A DNA stretch of 64,000 nt from positions 62,001-126,000 of the forward strand of contig NZ_LBMH01000002.1 of the NCBI RefSeq assembly GCF_001005305.1. Direction: 5' to 3'. The stretch's first letter is position 1. Each line of letters begins with the position of its first letter. Below, piece by piece: positions 54,614 to 64,000 of this stretch. This DNA comes from Kordia zhangzhouensis. Lineage in GTDB: Bacteria > Bacteroidota > Bacteroidia > Flavobacteriales > Flavobacteriaceae. Below the pieces are notes generated by a model. That model did not search any database. It was not told the origin of the DNA and saw only the letters and a program-made list of their open reading frames with translations. A program made the translations under genes and the position numbers.

Positions 54614-56191
54614 CTATAAAATATAATCCGTACTTACAAAATTAGAAGCTCTACTTTGCAGTAACTCCGTTAAAATAGCATTGTTAGACTCGTTATCTTT
54701 AGAAGCGACAAACGTTCGGATGGAAAAAGAACGCAACGCATCATGTACACTTAAGGTTGCTACAGCAGAATCTTTTCGTCCTGTAAACGGATATACGTCT
54801 GGGCCACGCTGACATGAACTGTTCAAATTCACACGACAGACTAAGTTTACCAACGTATCAATCAAGGGTGCAAGCGTTTTAATATCTTTTCCAAACAGAC
54901 TCACTTGCTGTCCGTAATTGGATTCCGCCATGTCATCCAACGGTTGTTCAATATCTGAAAAGGACATTACAGGAATCACAGGACCAAATTGCTCTTCTTT
55001 ATACACGCGCATGTCTTTAGAAACAGGATATAGCACTGCTGGAAAAATATAATTTTCCGTAGTTTCGCCGCCTTTTTTATTGATGATTTTTGCACCTTTT
55101 TCCAAGGCATCGTCAATCAATTCTTGAATGTACGCAGGTTTATCAGGTTCTGGTAACGGCGTAAGTTTTGCGCCTTCTTCCCACGGATTTCCAAATTTGA
55201 GCGCATCTACTTTTTCAGAGAATCGCTTGTTGAATTCTTCAATAATAGCTGAATGCACGTACAATACTTTTAACGCCGTACAACGTTGTCCGTTAAACGA
55301 AGTCGTTCCTGCAATACATTCGCTAATTGCCAAATCCAAATCTGCATCTTTTAATACAATCGCAGGATTTTTCGCTTCCAAGCCTAATACCATGCGCAAA
55401 CGATTACTTTTAGGGTGCACACTTTGCAAAGCGTTTGCAGATGCACTATTTCCAATCAACGCCAACACATCTACACGGCCGTCTTTCATAATCGGAGAAG
55501 CCACTGTGCGTCCGCGTCCGTAGATGATATTTACCACACCTTTTGGGAAACTGTTTTGAAAGGCTTCCAACAAGGGAGATAATAATAAAACCCCAAATTT
55601 TGCAGGTTTAAATATGGTTGTATTTCCCATGATAATCGCTGGAATCAACAAAGCAAACGTCTCGTTCAGCGGATAATTATAAGGTCCTAAACACAGCACA
55701 ACGCCCAACGGTCCGCGACGAATATGTGCATTGACACCATCGTGCTTTTCAAACTTTGCACTATCGCGATCCATTTGTGTATAATCTTCAATGGTATCGT
55801 AAATATATTCAACGGTTCTGTCGAATTCTTTTTCAGAATCTGCCAAGTTTTTGCCAATTTCCCACATCAATAATTTGACAACTTCTTCGCGTTTAGTTTT
55901 CATTTGTTCCACAAATTTTTCCATGCACGCAATTCTGTCCACCACTTTCATCGTTGGCCACAATCCTTGTCCTTTATCATACGCAGCCACCGCAGAATTC
56001 AACGCTTCCAACGCTTCTGTTTCCCCTAAGGTTGGAATGGTTCCAAGCAAGGTTTTTTGATAGGTTGAAGTAGAAGAAATGGTAGAATAGACTTCAGAAG
56101 TTTGCCCTGTCCATTTTTTCAATTCGCCATTGACGAGATAGGTATTTTGGGTAATTGTTTCTTTGATTTGATACTTTTCGGGAATGTTCAT
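54614..56191 (-). CDS. gapN: NADP-dependent non-phosphorylating glyceraldehyde-3-phosphate dehydrogenase
   Basis: 525 residues of aldehyde dehydrogenase fold. Catalytic Cys304 ([10 protein letters not shown]) and Glu272 (LGLEAKNP) are in place, with the Asn of GPYNYPLNE. The C-terminal [16 protein letters not shown] region is typical of GapN rather than other ALDH groups. It oxidises glyceraldehyde-3-phosphate directly to 3-phosphoglycerate with NADP+, giving NADPH instead of ATP. It lies 23 bases after ilvA at the end of the branched-chain amino acid gene block, where its NADPH could feed ilvC and gdhA; that link is inference. Confidence 0.9.
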   Translation of the reverse strand: MNIPEKYQIKETITQNTYLVNGELKKWTGQTSEVYSTISSTSTYQKTLLGTIPTLGETEALEALNSAVAAYDKGQGLWPTMKVVDRIACMEKFVEQMKTKREEVVKLLMWEIGKNLADSEKEFDRTVEYIYDTIEDYTQMDRDSAKFEKHDGVNAHIRRGPLGVVLCLGPYNYPLNETFALLIPAIIMGNTTIFKPAKFGVLLLSPLLEAFQNSFPKGVVNIIYGRGRTVASPIMKDGRVDVLALIGNSASANALQSVHPKSNRLRMVLGLEAKNPAIVLKDADLDLAISECIAGTTSFNGQRCTALKVLYVHSAIIEEFNKRFSEKVDALKFGNPWEEGAKLTPLPEPDKPAYIQELIDDALEKGAKIINKKGGETTENYIFPAVLYPVSKDMRVYKEEQFGPVIPVMSFSDIEQPLDDMAESNYGQQVSLFGKDIKTLAPLIDTLVNLVCRVNLNSSCQRGPDVYPFTGRKDSAVATLSVHDALRSFSIRTFVASKDNESNNAILTELLQSRASNFVSTDYIL

Positions 56192-56214
56192 AGAGTTTCT
56201 TTTTCGTGTAATTT

Positions 56215-57489
56215 TTAGACTAAAAACTGAAATAAATCAGGTTTATCGTTGAGATAGTCGCCATAAAAGTTACGTAATTTCATTTTGGTAATTAAAATTT
56301 CCAAGTCTGCTGCATTTTTTAATTCCAACCCAACCACAGCAGCGCCATTTTCACGATTGGTCTTTTTAGTGTATTCAAAATGCGTGATATCATCTGTCGG
56401 ACCGAGAATTTCAGCCACAAATTCACGCAAAGCACCTGCACGTTGCGGAAATTTGATGATGAAGTAATGTTTTAAATTTGCATACAGCAATGCACGTTCT
56501 TTGATTTCTGCCGTTCGAGTAATATCGTTATTGCTTCCGCTAATGACACACACAACATTTTTATTTTTTATTTCATCTTTATATTGCGATAAAGCACATA
56601 AACTTAATGCTCCTGCAGGCTCAACGACAATAGCTTGTTTGTTGTATAAGTCTAAAATAGTTTGACACACTTCACCTTCATCAACCGTAATCATTTGGTG
56701 TAAATTTTCTTTGCAGATATGGAAATTCAAATCGCCCACACGTTTGACAGCTGCGCCATCAACGAAGTTTTCGATGTTTTTTAAAGTTGTATTTCGGTTA
56801 TTTTCAATCGAAGTTGACATAGAAGGCGCGCCTTTCGGCTCCACGCCAATGATTTTTGTATTGGGAGACAACATTTTGAATACGGAAGACAATCCCGCAG
56901 ACAATCCGCCACCGCCTACAGGCACAAAAACATAATCGATTGGCGTTTCTAATTGCTTTAAAATTTCCAATCCGATAGTAGCTTGTCCTTCAATGACTTT
57001 TTCGTCATTAAACGGATGAATAAAGGTTTTGTTTAACTGTTCCGATTGCTCCATTGCCGCGTGATACGCATCATCAAACGTATCGCCAATGAGGACAACT
57101 TCTACAAAGTTTTCGCCAAACATATTGACTTGCTCAATTTTTTGTTTGGGCGTTGGTGTCGGCATAAAAATCGTGCCTTTTATTTTCAATAATTTACATG
57201 ACAACGCCACGCCTTGCGCGTGATTTCCGGCGCTGGCACACACAATTTCATTTTCAATTTGCGTTTCAGTCAGCGAAGCGATTTTGTTGTATGCGCCGCG
57301 AATTTTATACGAGCGCACTTGCTGTAAATCCTCTCTTTTTAGGTACAGATTACAATTATATAGCTTGGAATAGTAATCATTATAACTCAAAGGCGTCACC
57401 GAGGCAATGCCTTTGAGTGTTTGCGCAGCCTCTTTGACGGCTGCTAACGTTGGAGCGTATGTTTTTGTGGTTGGTTGCACGATTTGCAT
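56215..57489 (-). CDS. ilvA: Threonine ammonia-lyase (threonine dehydratase)
   Basis: 424 residues. A PLP domain with Lys62 ([11 protein letters not shown]), the Gly loop VGGGGLSAG and the cofactor-ring Ser region [10 protein letters not shown]. One regulatory ACT-like domain at the C-terminus (about 340-420, [17 protein letters not shown]). It makes 2-oxobutyrate from threonine, the entry step to isoleucine, and the ACT-like domain is the usual site for isoleucine inhibition. It has one ACT domain, not the two of E. coli IlvA. It follows ilvC by 161 bases, a spacer filled with repeat-like sequence. Confidence 0.95.
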   Translation of the reverse strand: MQIVQPTTKTYAPTLAAVKEAAQTLKGIASVTPLSYNDYYSKLYNCNLYLKREDLQQVRSYKIRGAYNKIASLTETQIENEIVCASAGNHAQGVALSCKLLKIKGTIFMPTPTPKQKIEQVNMFGENFVEVVLIGDTFDDAYHAAMEQSEQLNKTFIHPFNDEKVIEGQATIGLEILKQLETPIDYVFVPVGGGGLSAGLSSVFKMLSPNTKIIGVEPKGAPSMSTSIENNRNTTLKNIENFVDGAAVKRVGDLNFHICKENLHQMITVDEGEVCQTILDLYNKQAIVVEPAGALSLCALSQYKDEIKNKNVVCVISGSNNDITRTAEIKERALLYANLKHYFIIKFPQRAGALREFVAEILGPTDDITHFEYTKKTNRENGAAVVGLELKNAADLEILITKMKLRNFYGDYLNDKPDLFQFLV

Positions 57490-57507
57490 TTTGTTTTTCG
57501 TTTTTTT

Positions 57508-57652
57508 TAGTATTGAGATGTTAGTATTGAGTATTGAGACAAGTTTAATTATCTATTCTCTTTTTAAAAATTTTACTATGCATTTCAACTGTCATTCCTG
57601 CAAAAGCATTCACCTTAAAAATCTCAATTCTCAGTACTCATTACTAATATCT
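57508..57652. repeat. Interspersed repeat remnants in the ilvC-ilvA spacer
   Basis: TTAGTATTGAGA (57508-57519) is repeated directly as TTAGTATTGAGTATTGAGAC (57521-57540). A degenerate reverse copy lies at 57621-57652. Between them TGTCATTCCTGC (57590-57601) matches the start of a repeat I recall as common in flavobacterial genomes. Confidence 0.45.
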
Positions 57653-59153
57653 AAACCGTAACAGCTTTTGCTTCTTTTACAGAAGTTTTAATCGTTTTCA
57701 TTGCAGTCATCGCCGCTCTGAGTCGTTTTCCTACTGCTTCAATCGGATGATTTCGAATGGCGTCGTTTACAGCAATTAATTCTACATTGTCAACGGCATT
57801 GGACGCTGAAAATGGTTTTCCAATTACGGTACTATCTACGGTTTTCATGAAATCTTTTAGCAATGGTTTTGCTGCGTGATCAAATAGGTAACAACCGTAT
57901 TCTGCCGTATCGGAAATGACACGATTCATTTCAAATAGTTTTTTACGCGCGATGGTGTTTGCAATCAACGGTAATTCGTGCAGCGATTCGTAATAGGCAG
58001 AATCTTCAATGATTCCTGCGCTTACCATTGTTTCAAACGCCAATTCGACTCCTGATTTCACAAAAGCTACCAACAACGTTCCGTAATCAAAGTATTCTTG
58101 CTCCGAAATATGGTCGGTGGTTAAACTTGTTTTTTCAAAGGCTGTTTCACCAGTCGCTTCACGCCATTTCAACAGATTTTCATCATCATTTGCCCAATCT
58201 TCCATCATCGTTTTAGAGAAATGTCCCGAAATAATATCGTCCATATGTTTCTCAAATAATGGTTTTAGAATGGCTTTTAACTGTTCTGAAAGCTCAAACG
58301 CCTTTATTTTTGCAGGATTTGACAAACGATCCATCATATTCGTAATTCCGCCATGTTTCAAGGCTTCCGTAATGGTTTCCCAACCTAATTGAATGAGTTT
58401 TGCAGCATAATTCGCATCAATTCCTTCTGCAACCATTTTATCGAATGCCAAAATAGAACCTGTTTGCAATACGCCGCACAAAATGGTTTGTTCGCCCATT
58501 AAATCACTTTTTACTTCTGCAATAAACGACGATTCCAACACACCTGCTCGGTGTCCGCCTGTAGCAACTGCATACGCTTTTGCCTGCGCCCAACCTTTGT
58601 TTTCAGGATCATTTTCTGGATGTACCGCAATCAACGTTGGTACACCAAATCCGCGTTTGTATTCTTCACGAACTTCCGTTCCAGGACATTTTGGCGCGAC
58701 CATAATTACGGTAATATCTTCCCGAATTTTAGTGCCTTCTTCCACAATATTGAAACCGTGCGAATAACTAAGTGTAGCGCCTTTTTTCATCAAGGGCATG
58801 ACAGCTTTGACAACGTTTGTGTGTTGCTTATCTGGCGTAAGATTTAACACCAAATCTGCTTCTGGAATGAGTTGTTTGTAGGTTCCTATTTTAAAACCGT
58901 GTGTTGTTGCATTTATGTACGAAGTGCGTTCTTCATCAATGGCAGCTTGGCGAAGTGCATACGAAATATCCAAGCCGGAATCGCGCATGTTGAGTCCTTG
59001 ATTGAGTCCTTGTGCGCCACAACCCACGATGACTATTTTTTTGTTTTTGAGTGCATTTATGCCGTCTGTAAATTCGGAAGCTTCCATAAATCTACATTTT
59101 CCTAATTGCGCTAATTGTTCACGTAATGGTAAGGTGTTGAAATAGTTTGACAT
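57651..59153 (-). CDS. ilvC: Ketol-acid reductoisomerase (long, class II)
   Basis: 500 residues, the class II length with a duplicated C-terminal knotted domain. The NADPH-binding site is [19 protein letters not shown], and Mg-binding acidic residues lie in [21 protein letters not shown]. It isomerises and reduces acetolactate or acetohydroxybutyrate to the dihydroxy acid with NADPH and Mg, in valine, leucine and isoleucine synthesis. It follows ilvN after a 123-base spacer containing CTAGA-type repeats. The frame is intact. Confidence 0.97.
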   Translation of the reverse strand: MSNYFNTLPLREQLAQLGKCRFMEASEFTDGINALKNKKIVIVGCGAQGLNQGLNMRDSGLDISYALRQAAIDEERTSYINATTHGFKIGTYKQLIPEADLVLNLTPDKQHTNVVKAVMPLMKKGATLSYSHGFNIVEEGTKIREDITVIMVAPKCPGTEVREEYKRGFGVPTLIAVHPENDPENKGWAQAKAYAVATGGHRAGVLESSFIAEVKSDLMGEQTILCGVLQTGSILAFDKMVAEGIDANYAAKLIQLGWETITEALKHGGITNMMDRLSNPAKIKAFELSEQLKAILKPLFEKHMDDIISGHFSKTMMEDWANDDENLLKWREATGETAFEKTSLTTDHISEQEYFDYGTLLVAFVKSGVELAFETMVSAGIIEDSAYYESLHELPLIANTIARKKLFEMNRVISDTAEYGCYLFDHAAKPLLKDFMKTVDSTVIGKPFSASNAVDNVELIAVNDAIRNHPIEAVGKRLRAAMTAMKTIKTSVKEAKAVTV

Positions 59154-59186
59154 GACTTATTTTTTTATGTTTGAGTCAATAATCTA

Positions 59187-59272
59187 GAATCTAGACTTTT
59201 TTACTCTATATTTTTTTATTTGTTTTTCGTGTTTTGTTTCGTCTAGAATCTTGACTCTAGACTCTTAGTTCT
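59187..59272. repeat. CTAGA-type short repeats in the ilvN-ilvC spacer
   Basis: GAATCTAGAC (59187-59196), GTCTAGAATC (59241-59250) and GACTCTAGACTC (59253-59264) are near-copies in both orientations within one spacer. Confidence 0.4.
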
Positions 59273-59276
59273 ATAA

Positions 59277-59804
59277 TTATTGAAATACCGCCAATATTTC
59301 AGAGATTTTCATTTCTTCTTTGGAAACCGCAATACGTCCCGAACGTGTGAATTGCATGATGCCAAACACGCTCAATTCTCTGTATAGAAGTTCAATTTCT
59401 TCTTTGCGTCCCGATTTTTCGATGACGAAAAATTGTTTGTTTACCGTAACGATTCGCGCATTGTTTTCGATAATCAAATTTTGGATTTCACTTCCATCAA
59501 ACAATAAGTCTGAACGCAGCTTGAAAAGACACGATTCTTGGTATACAGTTTCTTCTTCCGTGTGATAATACGCTTTAATGACCTCTACTTGTTTTTCAAT
59601 CTGTCCAATTATTTTTTTCATTTGTTCTTCAGAGAGATTCACAACTAAAGTCCATCGAGAAACACCTTCAATCTCACAAACAGATGAGTTGATACTTTCA
59701 ATATTGATATGTCTTCGCTGAAAAATTGCGGAGATTCTGTTCAACAATCCGATGTTATTTTCAGTATATACCGAAACCGTAAATAGTTTGCTTTCTTGTT
59801 CCAT
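59277..59804 (-). CDS. ilvN: Acetolactate synthase small (regulatory) subunit
   Basis: 175 residues. The N-terminal ACT domain (FTVSVYTENNIGLLNRISAI and RHINIESINSS) is the valine-binding feedback domain. The C-terminal half (ELLYRELSVFGIMQFTRSGR) is the second regulatory domain, as in the long IlvH/IlvN type. It binds and activates the large subunit. The start is two bases after the ilvB stop, so the two are coupled and probably made in equal amounts. Confidence 0.95.
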   Translation of the reverse strand: MEQESKLFTVSVYTENNIGLLNRISAIFQRRHINIESINSSVCEIEGVSRWTLVVNLSEEQMKKIIGQIEKQVEVIKAYYHTEEETVYQESCLFKLRSDLLFDGSEIQNLIIENNARIVTVNKQFFVIEKSGRKEEIELLYRELSVFGIMQFTRSGRIAVSKEEMKISEILAVFQ

Positions 59805-59806
59805 AA

Positions 59807-61540
59807 TTACGCTAGTCTTATGTCTGAAACCGATGCTCCTGTTGGAATCATTGGGAAGACGTTATCTTCTTTTTCTACACATACTTCTAAAAAGTACGCT
59901 TCTTTGCTTTGCATCATTTCTTGTACCGCTTCCGCTAATTCATCTCGTCTGGTAACACGGCGTGCGTTTAAGTAATATCCTTTGGCAATCGCTACAAAAT
60001 CAGGATTGGTCATTTCGGTAGATGCGTAGCGTTTGTCAAAAAACAATTGTTGCCACTGTCGTACCATTCCCAAGAAATCATTGTTTAAGACCACAATTTT
60101 CACAGCGGCTTTTTGCTGAAAAATCGTTCCCAATTCCTGAATCGTCATTTGGTAACCACCATCGCCACAAATACACACGACTTCACGCTCTGGCGCTGCC
60201 ATTTTTGCTCCAATGGCGGCTGGTAAGCCAAATCCCATTGTTCCCAGTCCGCCAGAAGTAATGTTACTTTTTGTCTGTTTGAAATTGGCGTAACGACAGG
60301 CAATCATTTGGTGTTGCCCGACATCCGATACAATCGCGGCTTCACCGTTGCTTTGCTTGTTGATTTCTTTTAACACTTCGCCCATCGTTAATCCTTCTTT
60401 GGTAGGATGCAAATCGTTTTTGATGACTTTTTCATATTCAATTGCGTACAAATCGTCGAAAGCACGGCGCCAAATTGGATGTTCTTTTTTCTGGATAAGC
60501 GGTAAAATTTTTGCCAGATTCACTTTTGCATCACCCAAAACTGCAACATCTGTTTTTACATTTTTATCCACTTCCGCAGGATCAATTTCAAAGTGAATGA
60601 CTTTTGCTTGTTTGGCGTATGTGGCTAAATTTCCTGTAACACGGTCATCGAAACGCATTCCAATTGCGATGAGCACATCACATTCGTTAGTAAGTTTGTT
60701 TGGCGCATAGTTTCCGTGCATTCCTACCATTCCCACATTGAGCGGATGTTCGGTTGGAATGGCGGAAACACCCATAATGGTCCACGCAGACGGAATTCCT
60801 GCTTTTTCGATAAAGGCTTTAAATTCAGCTTCCGCTTTGCCTAAAATCACACCTTGTCCCCAAACAATTAATGGTTTTTTAGCATTATTGATGATTTCTG
60901 CAGCAGCGTGTAATGAGGTTTCGTCTACTTCTGGCACCGCTTTGTAACTGCGAACTGCCGTACATTTTTGATATGAAAAATCGAATTCTTCAAATTGTGC
61001 ATCTTTGGTAATGTCAATCAACACTGGTCCTGGGCGACCGCTTCTAGCAATGTAGAATGCTTTTGCCATCACTTCTGGAATTTCAGAAGCTTTCGTAATT
61101 TGATGATTCCATTTGGTGACAGGCGTAGAAATACCTACAATGTCTGTTTCTTGAAATGCATCACTTCCTAACAAATGTGACGCGACTTGTCCCGTAATAC
61201 ATACCAACGGCGTCGAATCGATTTGCGCATCGGCAATTCCTGTGATGAGATTGGTGGCACCAGGTCCTGAAGTAGCAATGGCAACTCCGACTTCTCCCGA
61301 AATTCGTGCATATCCTTGTGCTGCATGCGTTGCGCCTTGTTCGTGACGCGTTAATACATGATGAATTTTATCTTGGTATTTGTATAATTCGTCATACACA
61401 GGCATAATGGCGCCGCCAGGATATCCGTAAAGCGTTTTTACACCTTCTGCCAACAAACAGCGAACGATGGCTTCACTTCCTGTGAGTCGCTCCGTTGTTG
61501 GTTGTGTTTCTAGTTGTTTTTGTATGGTTTTTGTTTCCAT
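59807..61540 (-). CDS. ilvB: Acetolactate synthase large (catalytic) subunit
   Basis: 577 residues, full length. The thiamine-diphosphate activating Glu is in LTRHEQGATHAAQGYAR. The central FAD-binding region is FDDRVTGNLATYAK. The ThDP/Mg motif GDGGYQMTIQELGTIFQ continues to NNDFLGMVRQWQ. It condenses two pyruvates, or pyruvate and 2-oxobutyrate, in the first common step of branched-chain synthesis. It lies 72 bases after ilvD; that gap carries a short hairpin repeat. It is coupled to ilvN downstream. Confidence 0.98.
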   Translation of the reverse strand: METKTIQKQLETQPTTERLTGSEAIVRCLLAEGVKTLYGYPGGAIMPVYDELYKYQDKIHHVLTRHEQGATHAAQGYARISGEVGVAIATSGPGATNLITGIADAQIDSTPLVCITGQVASHLLGSDAFQETDIVGISTPVTKWNHQITKASEIPEVMAKAFYIARSGRPGPVLIDITKDAQFEEFDFSYQKCTAVRSYKAVPEVDETSLHAAAEIINNAKKPLIVWGQGVILGKAEAEFKAFIEKAGIPSAWTIMGVSAIPTEHPLNVGMVGMHGNYAPNKLTNECDVLIAIGMRFDDRVTGNLATYAKQAKVIHFEIDPAEVDKNVKTDVAVLGDAKVNLAKILPLIQKKEHPIWRRAFDDLYAIEYEKVIKNDLHPTKEGLTMGEVLKEINKQSNGEAAIVSDVGQHQMIACRYANFKQTKSNITSGGLGTMGFGLPAAIGAKMAAPEREVVCICGDGGYQMTIQELGTIFQQKAAVKIVVLNNDFLGMVRQWQQLFFDKRYASTEMTNPDFVAIAKGYYLNARRVTRRDELAEAVQEMMQSKEAYFLEVCVEKEDNVFPMIPTGASVSDIRLA

Positions 61541-61575
61541 AGTGTTGATTTTTTAATGCCTTTCGATTTTCAAAT

Positions 61576-61597
61576 ACATCTCGACTGCGCTCGATGT
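61576..61597. repeat. Short hairpin repeat (CTCGACTGCGCTCGATG type) between ilvD and ilvB
   Basis: ACAT and CGA pair with TCG and ATGT around a CTGCGC loop with a two-base bulge. I recall closely similar sequences as high-copy intergenic repeats in flavobacteria. Confidence 0.45.
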
Positions 61598-61612
61598 GAC
61601 AAAGGAATTCTT

Positions 61613-63292
61613 TTAGAATTCGTCTGTAACGCAACCTTTGGATGCGGAAGACACTGTTTTTGCATATTTGTATAAAACTCCGCGTTCAAATTTGAGTTCG
61701 GGTGCTTTCCATTGTTTTTTTCGTTCTTGAAGTTCTTCGTCTGAAACTTCTAGTTGAATCGTGTTCGTTTCGGCATCAATTGTGATGATATCACCGTCTT
61801 TTACAAGTGCGATTGTGCCACCTTCTTGTGCTTCTGGTGTGATGTGACCTACGACAAAACCGTGTGTTCCGCCTGAAAAACGTCCGTCTGTAATAAGCGC
61901 GACTTCTTTTCCTAAACCTGCGCCCATGATAGCTGCCGTTGGTTTGAGCATTTCTGGCATTCCTGGTCCGCCTTTGGGTCCTTCATAACGAATGACGACG
62001 ACATCTCCTTTTGCTACTTTTCCATCACGGATTCCGTCGTTGGCTTCGTATTCGCCTTCAAAGACTTTGGCTTTTCCTGTGAATTTTAATCCTTCTTTCC
62101 CTGTAATTTTCGCTACGCTTCCTTCACTTGCCAAGTTTCCATATAGCATGCGTAAGTGTCCCGAAACTTTGATTGGTTTTTCAACTGGTTTTATTACATC
62201 TTGCCCTTCTGTTAAATCGTCAACATCCAGTAAGTTTTCTACCATGGTTTTTCCCGTTACGGTTAAACAATCGCCGTGTAAGAGTCCTTTTTTGAGTAGA
62301 TATTTTAATACCGCAGGAATTCCGCCAACCGCATGCACATCTTCCATTAAGTATTTTCCGCTTGGTTTTAAGTCAGCTAGAAATGGAGTGGTATCGCTTA
62401 TTTTTTGAAAGTCTTCTAGTGTAAATTCAATTTGTGCTGCTCTCGCTATGGCGAGAAAGTGTAATACTGCATTGGTAGATCCGCCCAAAATAGTCACCAA
62501 ACGCACTGCATTTTCTAATGATTTTCTTGTGATGATATCTGACGGCTTGATATCTTTTTCTAACAATACACGCATGGCTTCACCAGCCGCAACCGATTCT
62601 TGCTTTTTAGCATCGCTCAATGCAGGATTTGACGAATTGAACGGTAATGCCATTCCCAAGGCTTCTATGGCAGATGCCATCGTGTTTGCCGTGTACATTC
62701 CGCCACAAGCGCCAGCACCTGGACAAGCTTTTTCAACGATATTTTGGTATTCAGTTTCGTCCATTGTGCCTGCTACTTTGCTTCCCCACGCTTCAAAAGC
62801 AGAAACCACATCGAGTTTTTTTCCGTTGTGACATCCAGAATCAATCGTTCCGCCATAAACCAGAATACTCGGACGATTTAAACGAATCATTGCCATTAAC
62901 GCACCTGGCATGTTTTTGTCGCAACCTACTACCGTGATTAATCCGTCGTAACTCATGGCTTGCACTACGGTTTCCATAGAATCCGCAATGATGTCGCGTG
63001 ATGGTAAGGAATAGCGCATTCCAGGTGTTCCCATCGAGATTCCGTCACTCACGCCAATCGTGTTAAATATGAGTCCAACAATAGCTGAGTTTTTCGTTCC
63101 TTGTTTGGCGAGTTTTGCTAAGTCGTTTAAGTGCATGTTACACGGATTGCCTTCGTAGCCTGTACTTGCAATGCCGACAATTGGTTTAAAAAAGTCTTCT
63201 TTGGTCAACCCAATAGCGTGCAACATGGCTTGTGCCGCAGGTTGCGTAGGATCTTGTGTAACAGTTTTACTGTATTTATTGAGATTGTTCAT
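61613..63292 (-). CDS. ilvD: Dihydroxy-acid dehydratase
   Basis: 559 residues. Iron-sulfur cysteines lie in [14 protein letters not shown] and [16 protein letters not shown], with the early conserved Cys in [11 protein letters not shown], and [19 protein letters not shown] is at the C-terminal active site. It removes water from 2,3-dihydroxy acids to give the 2-oxo acids that IlvE aminates. The start is two bases after the ilvE stop. No disruption. Confidence 0.98.
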   Translation of the reverse strand: MNNLNKYSKTVTQDPTQPAAQAMLHAIGLTKEDFFKPIVGIASTGYEGNPCNMHLNDLAKLAKQGTKNSAIVGLIFNTIGVSDGISMGTPGMRYSLPSRDIIADSMETVVQAMSYDGLITVVGCDKNMPGALMAMIRLNRPSILVYGGTIDSGCHNGKKLDVVSAFEAWGSKVAGTMDETEYQNIVEKACPGAGACGGMYTANTMASAIEALGMALPFNSSNPALSDAKKQESVAAGEAMRVLLEKDIKPSDIITRKSLENAVRLVTILGGSTNAVLHFLAIARAAQIEFTLEDFQKISDTTPFLADLKPSGKYLMEDVHAVGGIPAVLKYLLKKGLLHGDCLTVTGKTMVENLLDVDDLTEGQDVIKPVEKPIKVSGHLRMLYGNLASEGSVAKITGKEGLKFTGKAKVFEGEYEANDGIRDGKVAKGDVVVIRYEGPKGGPGMPEMLKPTAAIMGAGLGKEVALITDGRFSGGTHGFVVGHITPEAQEGGTIALVKDGDIITIDAETNTIQLEVSDEELQERKKQWKAPELKFERGVLYKYAKTVSSASKGCVTDEF

Positions 63293-63294
63293 TT

Positions 63295-64000
63295 TTAAAT
63301 TGCTTCAGAGAGTTTGCTGTTGCGTTTGCACAGTACTTCTTGTTTGTATAGTTGCATCAATTTGTAGCCGAGAGACGCTTCCCACGAAAGTGGAAATATA
63401 TAGTCATCCAACGATTGTAAACCGACAACCTCAGCGGCAGTTCCTGTAAAAAAGGCACTGTCTGCTTGTTTGAGTTCGGCTAGCGTAAAGCTGGTTTCTT
63501 CTACAGAAATACCTATTTCTTTACAGATGTCGATGATGGTAGAACGTGTAATGCCAGGCATGATATGTCCGCGTTTTGGTGTATAGAGTTTGCCATTTTT
63601 TTCCATAAATACATTCGCGCCCGAACATTCTGCTACATTTCCGTTCATGTCTAACAATAACGCTTCGTCATAACCTTCGTTTTTAGCTTCGTTAGTTGAT
63701 AGAATAGAGTTGGTGTAATGTCCCGTGATTTTTGCTTCTACAAAGCACGATTTTGGATTGGGACGCTCAAAGCGAGAAGTTTTTACACGTAAGAGTTTGT
63801 CGCCCATATATTTTCCCCATTCCCAACATTGGATGGTTAGGATGGATTCGTCAGACGTTAACAAACTCATATTGGCGCCTGTGGTCAAAATAGGTCTGAT
63901 GTACGCGTCTTCGAGATTGTTTTTTGCTAGTAATTGATACGTGATGTCTACCAATTCTTCCGTAGTATAGTGGCACGGAATTCCCATAACGCTTGCGCCA
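63295..64000 (-). CDS. ilvE: Branched-chain amino acid aminotransferase, N-terminus outside window
   Basis: Only the C-terminal 235 or so residues are in the window; the frame is open past the ATG at 63987 to the right edge, so the true start lies outside. The fold-type IV PLP transaminase features are visible: [13 protein letters not shown] with the PLP-binding Lys, [37 protein letters not shown] for phosphate binding, and [10 protein letters not shown]. It exchanges the amino group between glutamate and the 2-oxo acids of leucine, isoleucine and valine. It is probably the first or an early gene of the ilv operon on this strand; any leader or attenuator would be beyond the window. Confidence 0.95.
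   Translation of the reverse strand, partial: GASVMGIPCHYTTEELVDITYQLLAKNNLEDAYIRPILTTGANMSLLTSDESILTIQCWEWGKYMGDKLLRVKTSRFERPNPKSCFVEAKITGHYTNSILSTNEAKNEGYDEALLLDMNGNVAECSGANVFMEKNGKLYTPKRGHIMPGITRSTIIDICKEIGISVEETSFTLAELKQADSAFFTGTAAEVVGLQSLDDYIFPLSWEASLGYKLMQLYKQEVLCKRNSKLSEAI

Noticed and set aside
57407-57661. Plus-strand open frame across the ilvA start and the ilvC-ilvA spacer
   Set aside because: It overlaps the ilvA start and repeat-rich spacer, and its product has no recognisable features.
1-64000. tRNA genes, CRISPR arrays, insertion sequences and prophage genes
   Set aside because: I looked for cloverleaf-like ends, regular repeats, transposase motifs and phage structural proteins and found none that I can support.

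Overview
The window looks like chromosome of a marine-type Flavobacteriaceae bacterium (Bacteroidota). Evidence: AT-rich DNA; two TonB-dependent receptors with carboxypeptidase-regulatory-like N-termini plus a third receptor; a type IX secretion (T9SS) cargo protein and the T9SS component PorZ; a DksA-type protein lacking zinc cysteines; an OMP of the THC0290_0291 type beside gdhA; and several copies of the Bacteroidota -7 promoter element TANNTTTG. The peptide leaders resemble class I lanthipeptide leaders common in Kordia-like flavobacteria, but the genus is only a guess. I saw no tRNA, rRNA, CRISPR array, transposase or phage gene.

Layout. 1-2.1 kb: a membrane-anchored TPR/AraC regulator followed by an orphan RiPP-like precursor peptide. 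2.2-7.7 kb: a TonB receptor and DUF5689-type lipoprotein, divergent from a secreted endonuclease/exonuclease/phosphatase-fold enzyme. 8.4-10.4 kb: a compact cassette of a degenerate LanC-like protein, an MNT-fold nucleotidyltransferase and a six-cysteine lanthipeptide-type precursor, with no dehydratase nearby; this is the best candidate for an undescribed system. 10.5-13.3 kb: a TonB receptor. 13.4-18.1 kb: an operon of a DUF3108 protein, a tryptophan 2,3-dioxygenase (TDO) family protein, an M23 lipoprotein and pgi. About 18.4-18.5 kb: a probable small structured RNA. 18.7-22.1 kb: hmgA-hpd-TDO aromatic amino acid catabolism.

22.5-32.6 kb is mostly housekeeping: uvrC plus a patatin/beta-barrel protein, 5-formyl-THF cyclo-ligase, lspA, a dksA-like gene and ileS. 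32.7-43.2 kb: a 1631-residue T9SS cargo protein, then porZ-recO-TonB receptor. 43.3-50.5 kb: gdhA, an OMP, a trans-sulfuration enzyme, an M1 peptidase and a second PLP enzyme. 50.7-54.5 kb: a CPA1 antiporter and an overlapping ArsC-like/EamA/acetyltransferase operon.

54.6-64 kb: an almost complete branched-chain amino acid operon, ilvE(partial)-ilvD-ilvB-ilvN-ilvC-ilvA, followed by gapN. It is visibly richer in G+C, and its spacers carry degenerate short repeats.

All functions are read from protein motifs by eye. Start sites were moved inward where the longest reading frame ran into a neighbour or lay ahead of a signal peptide.
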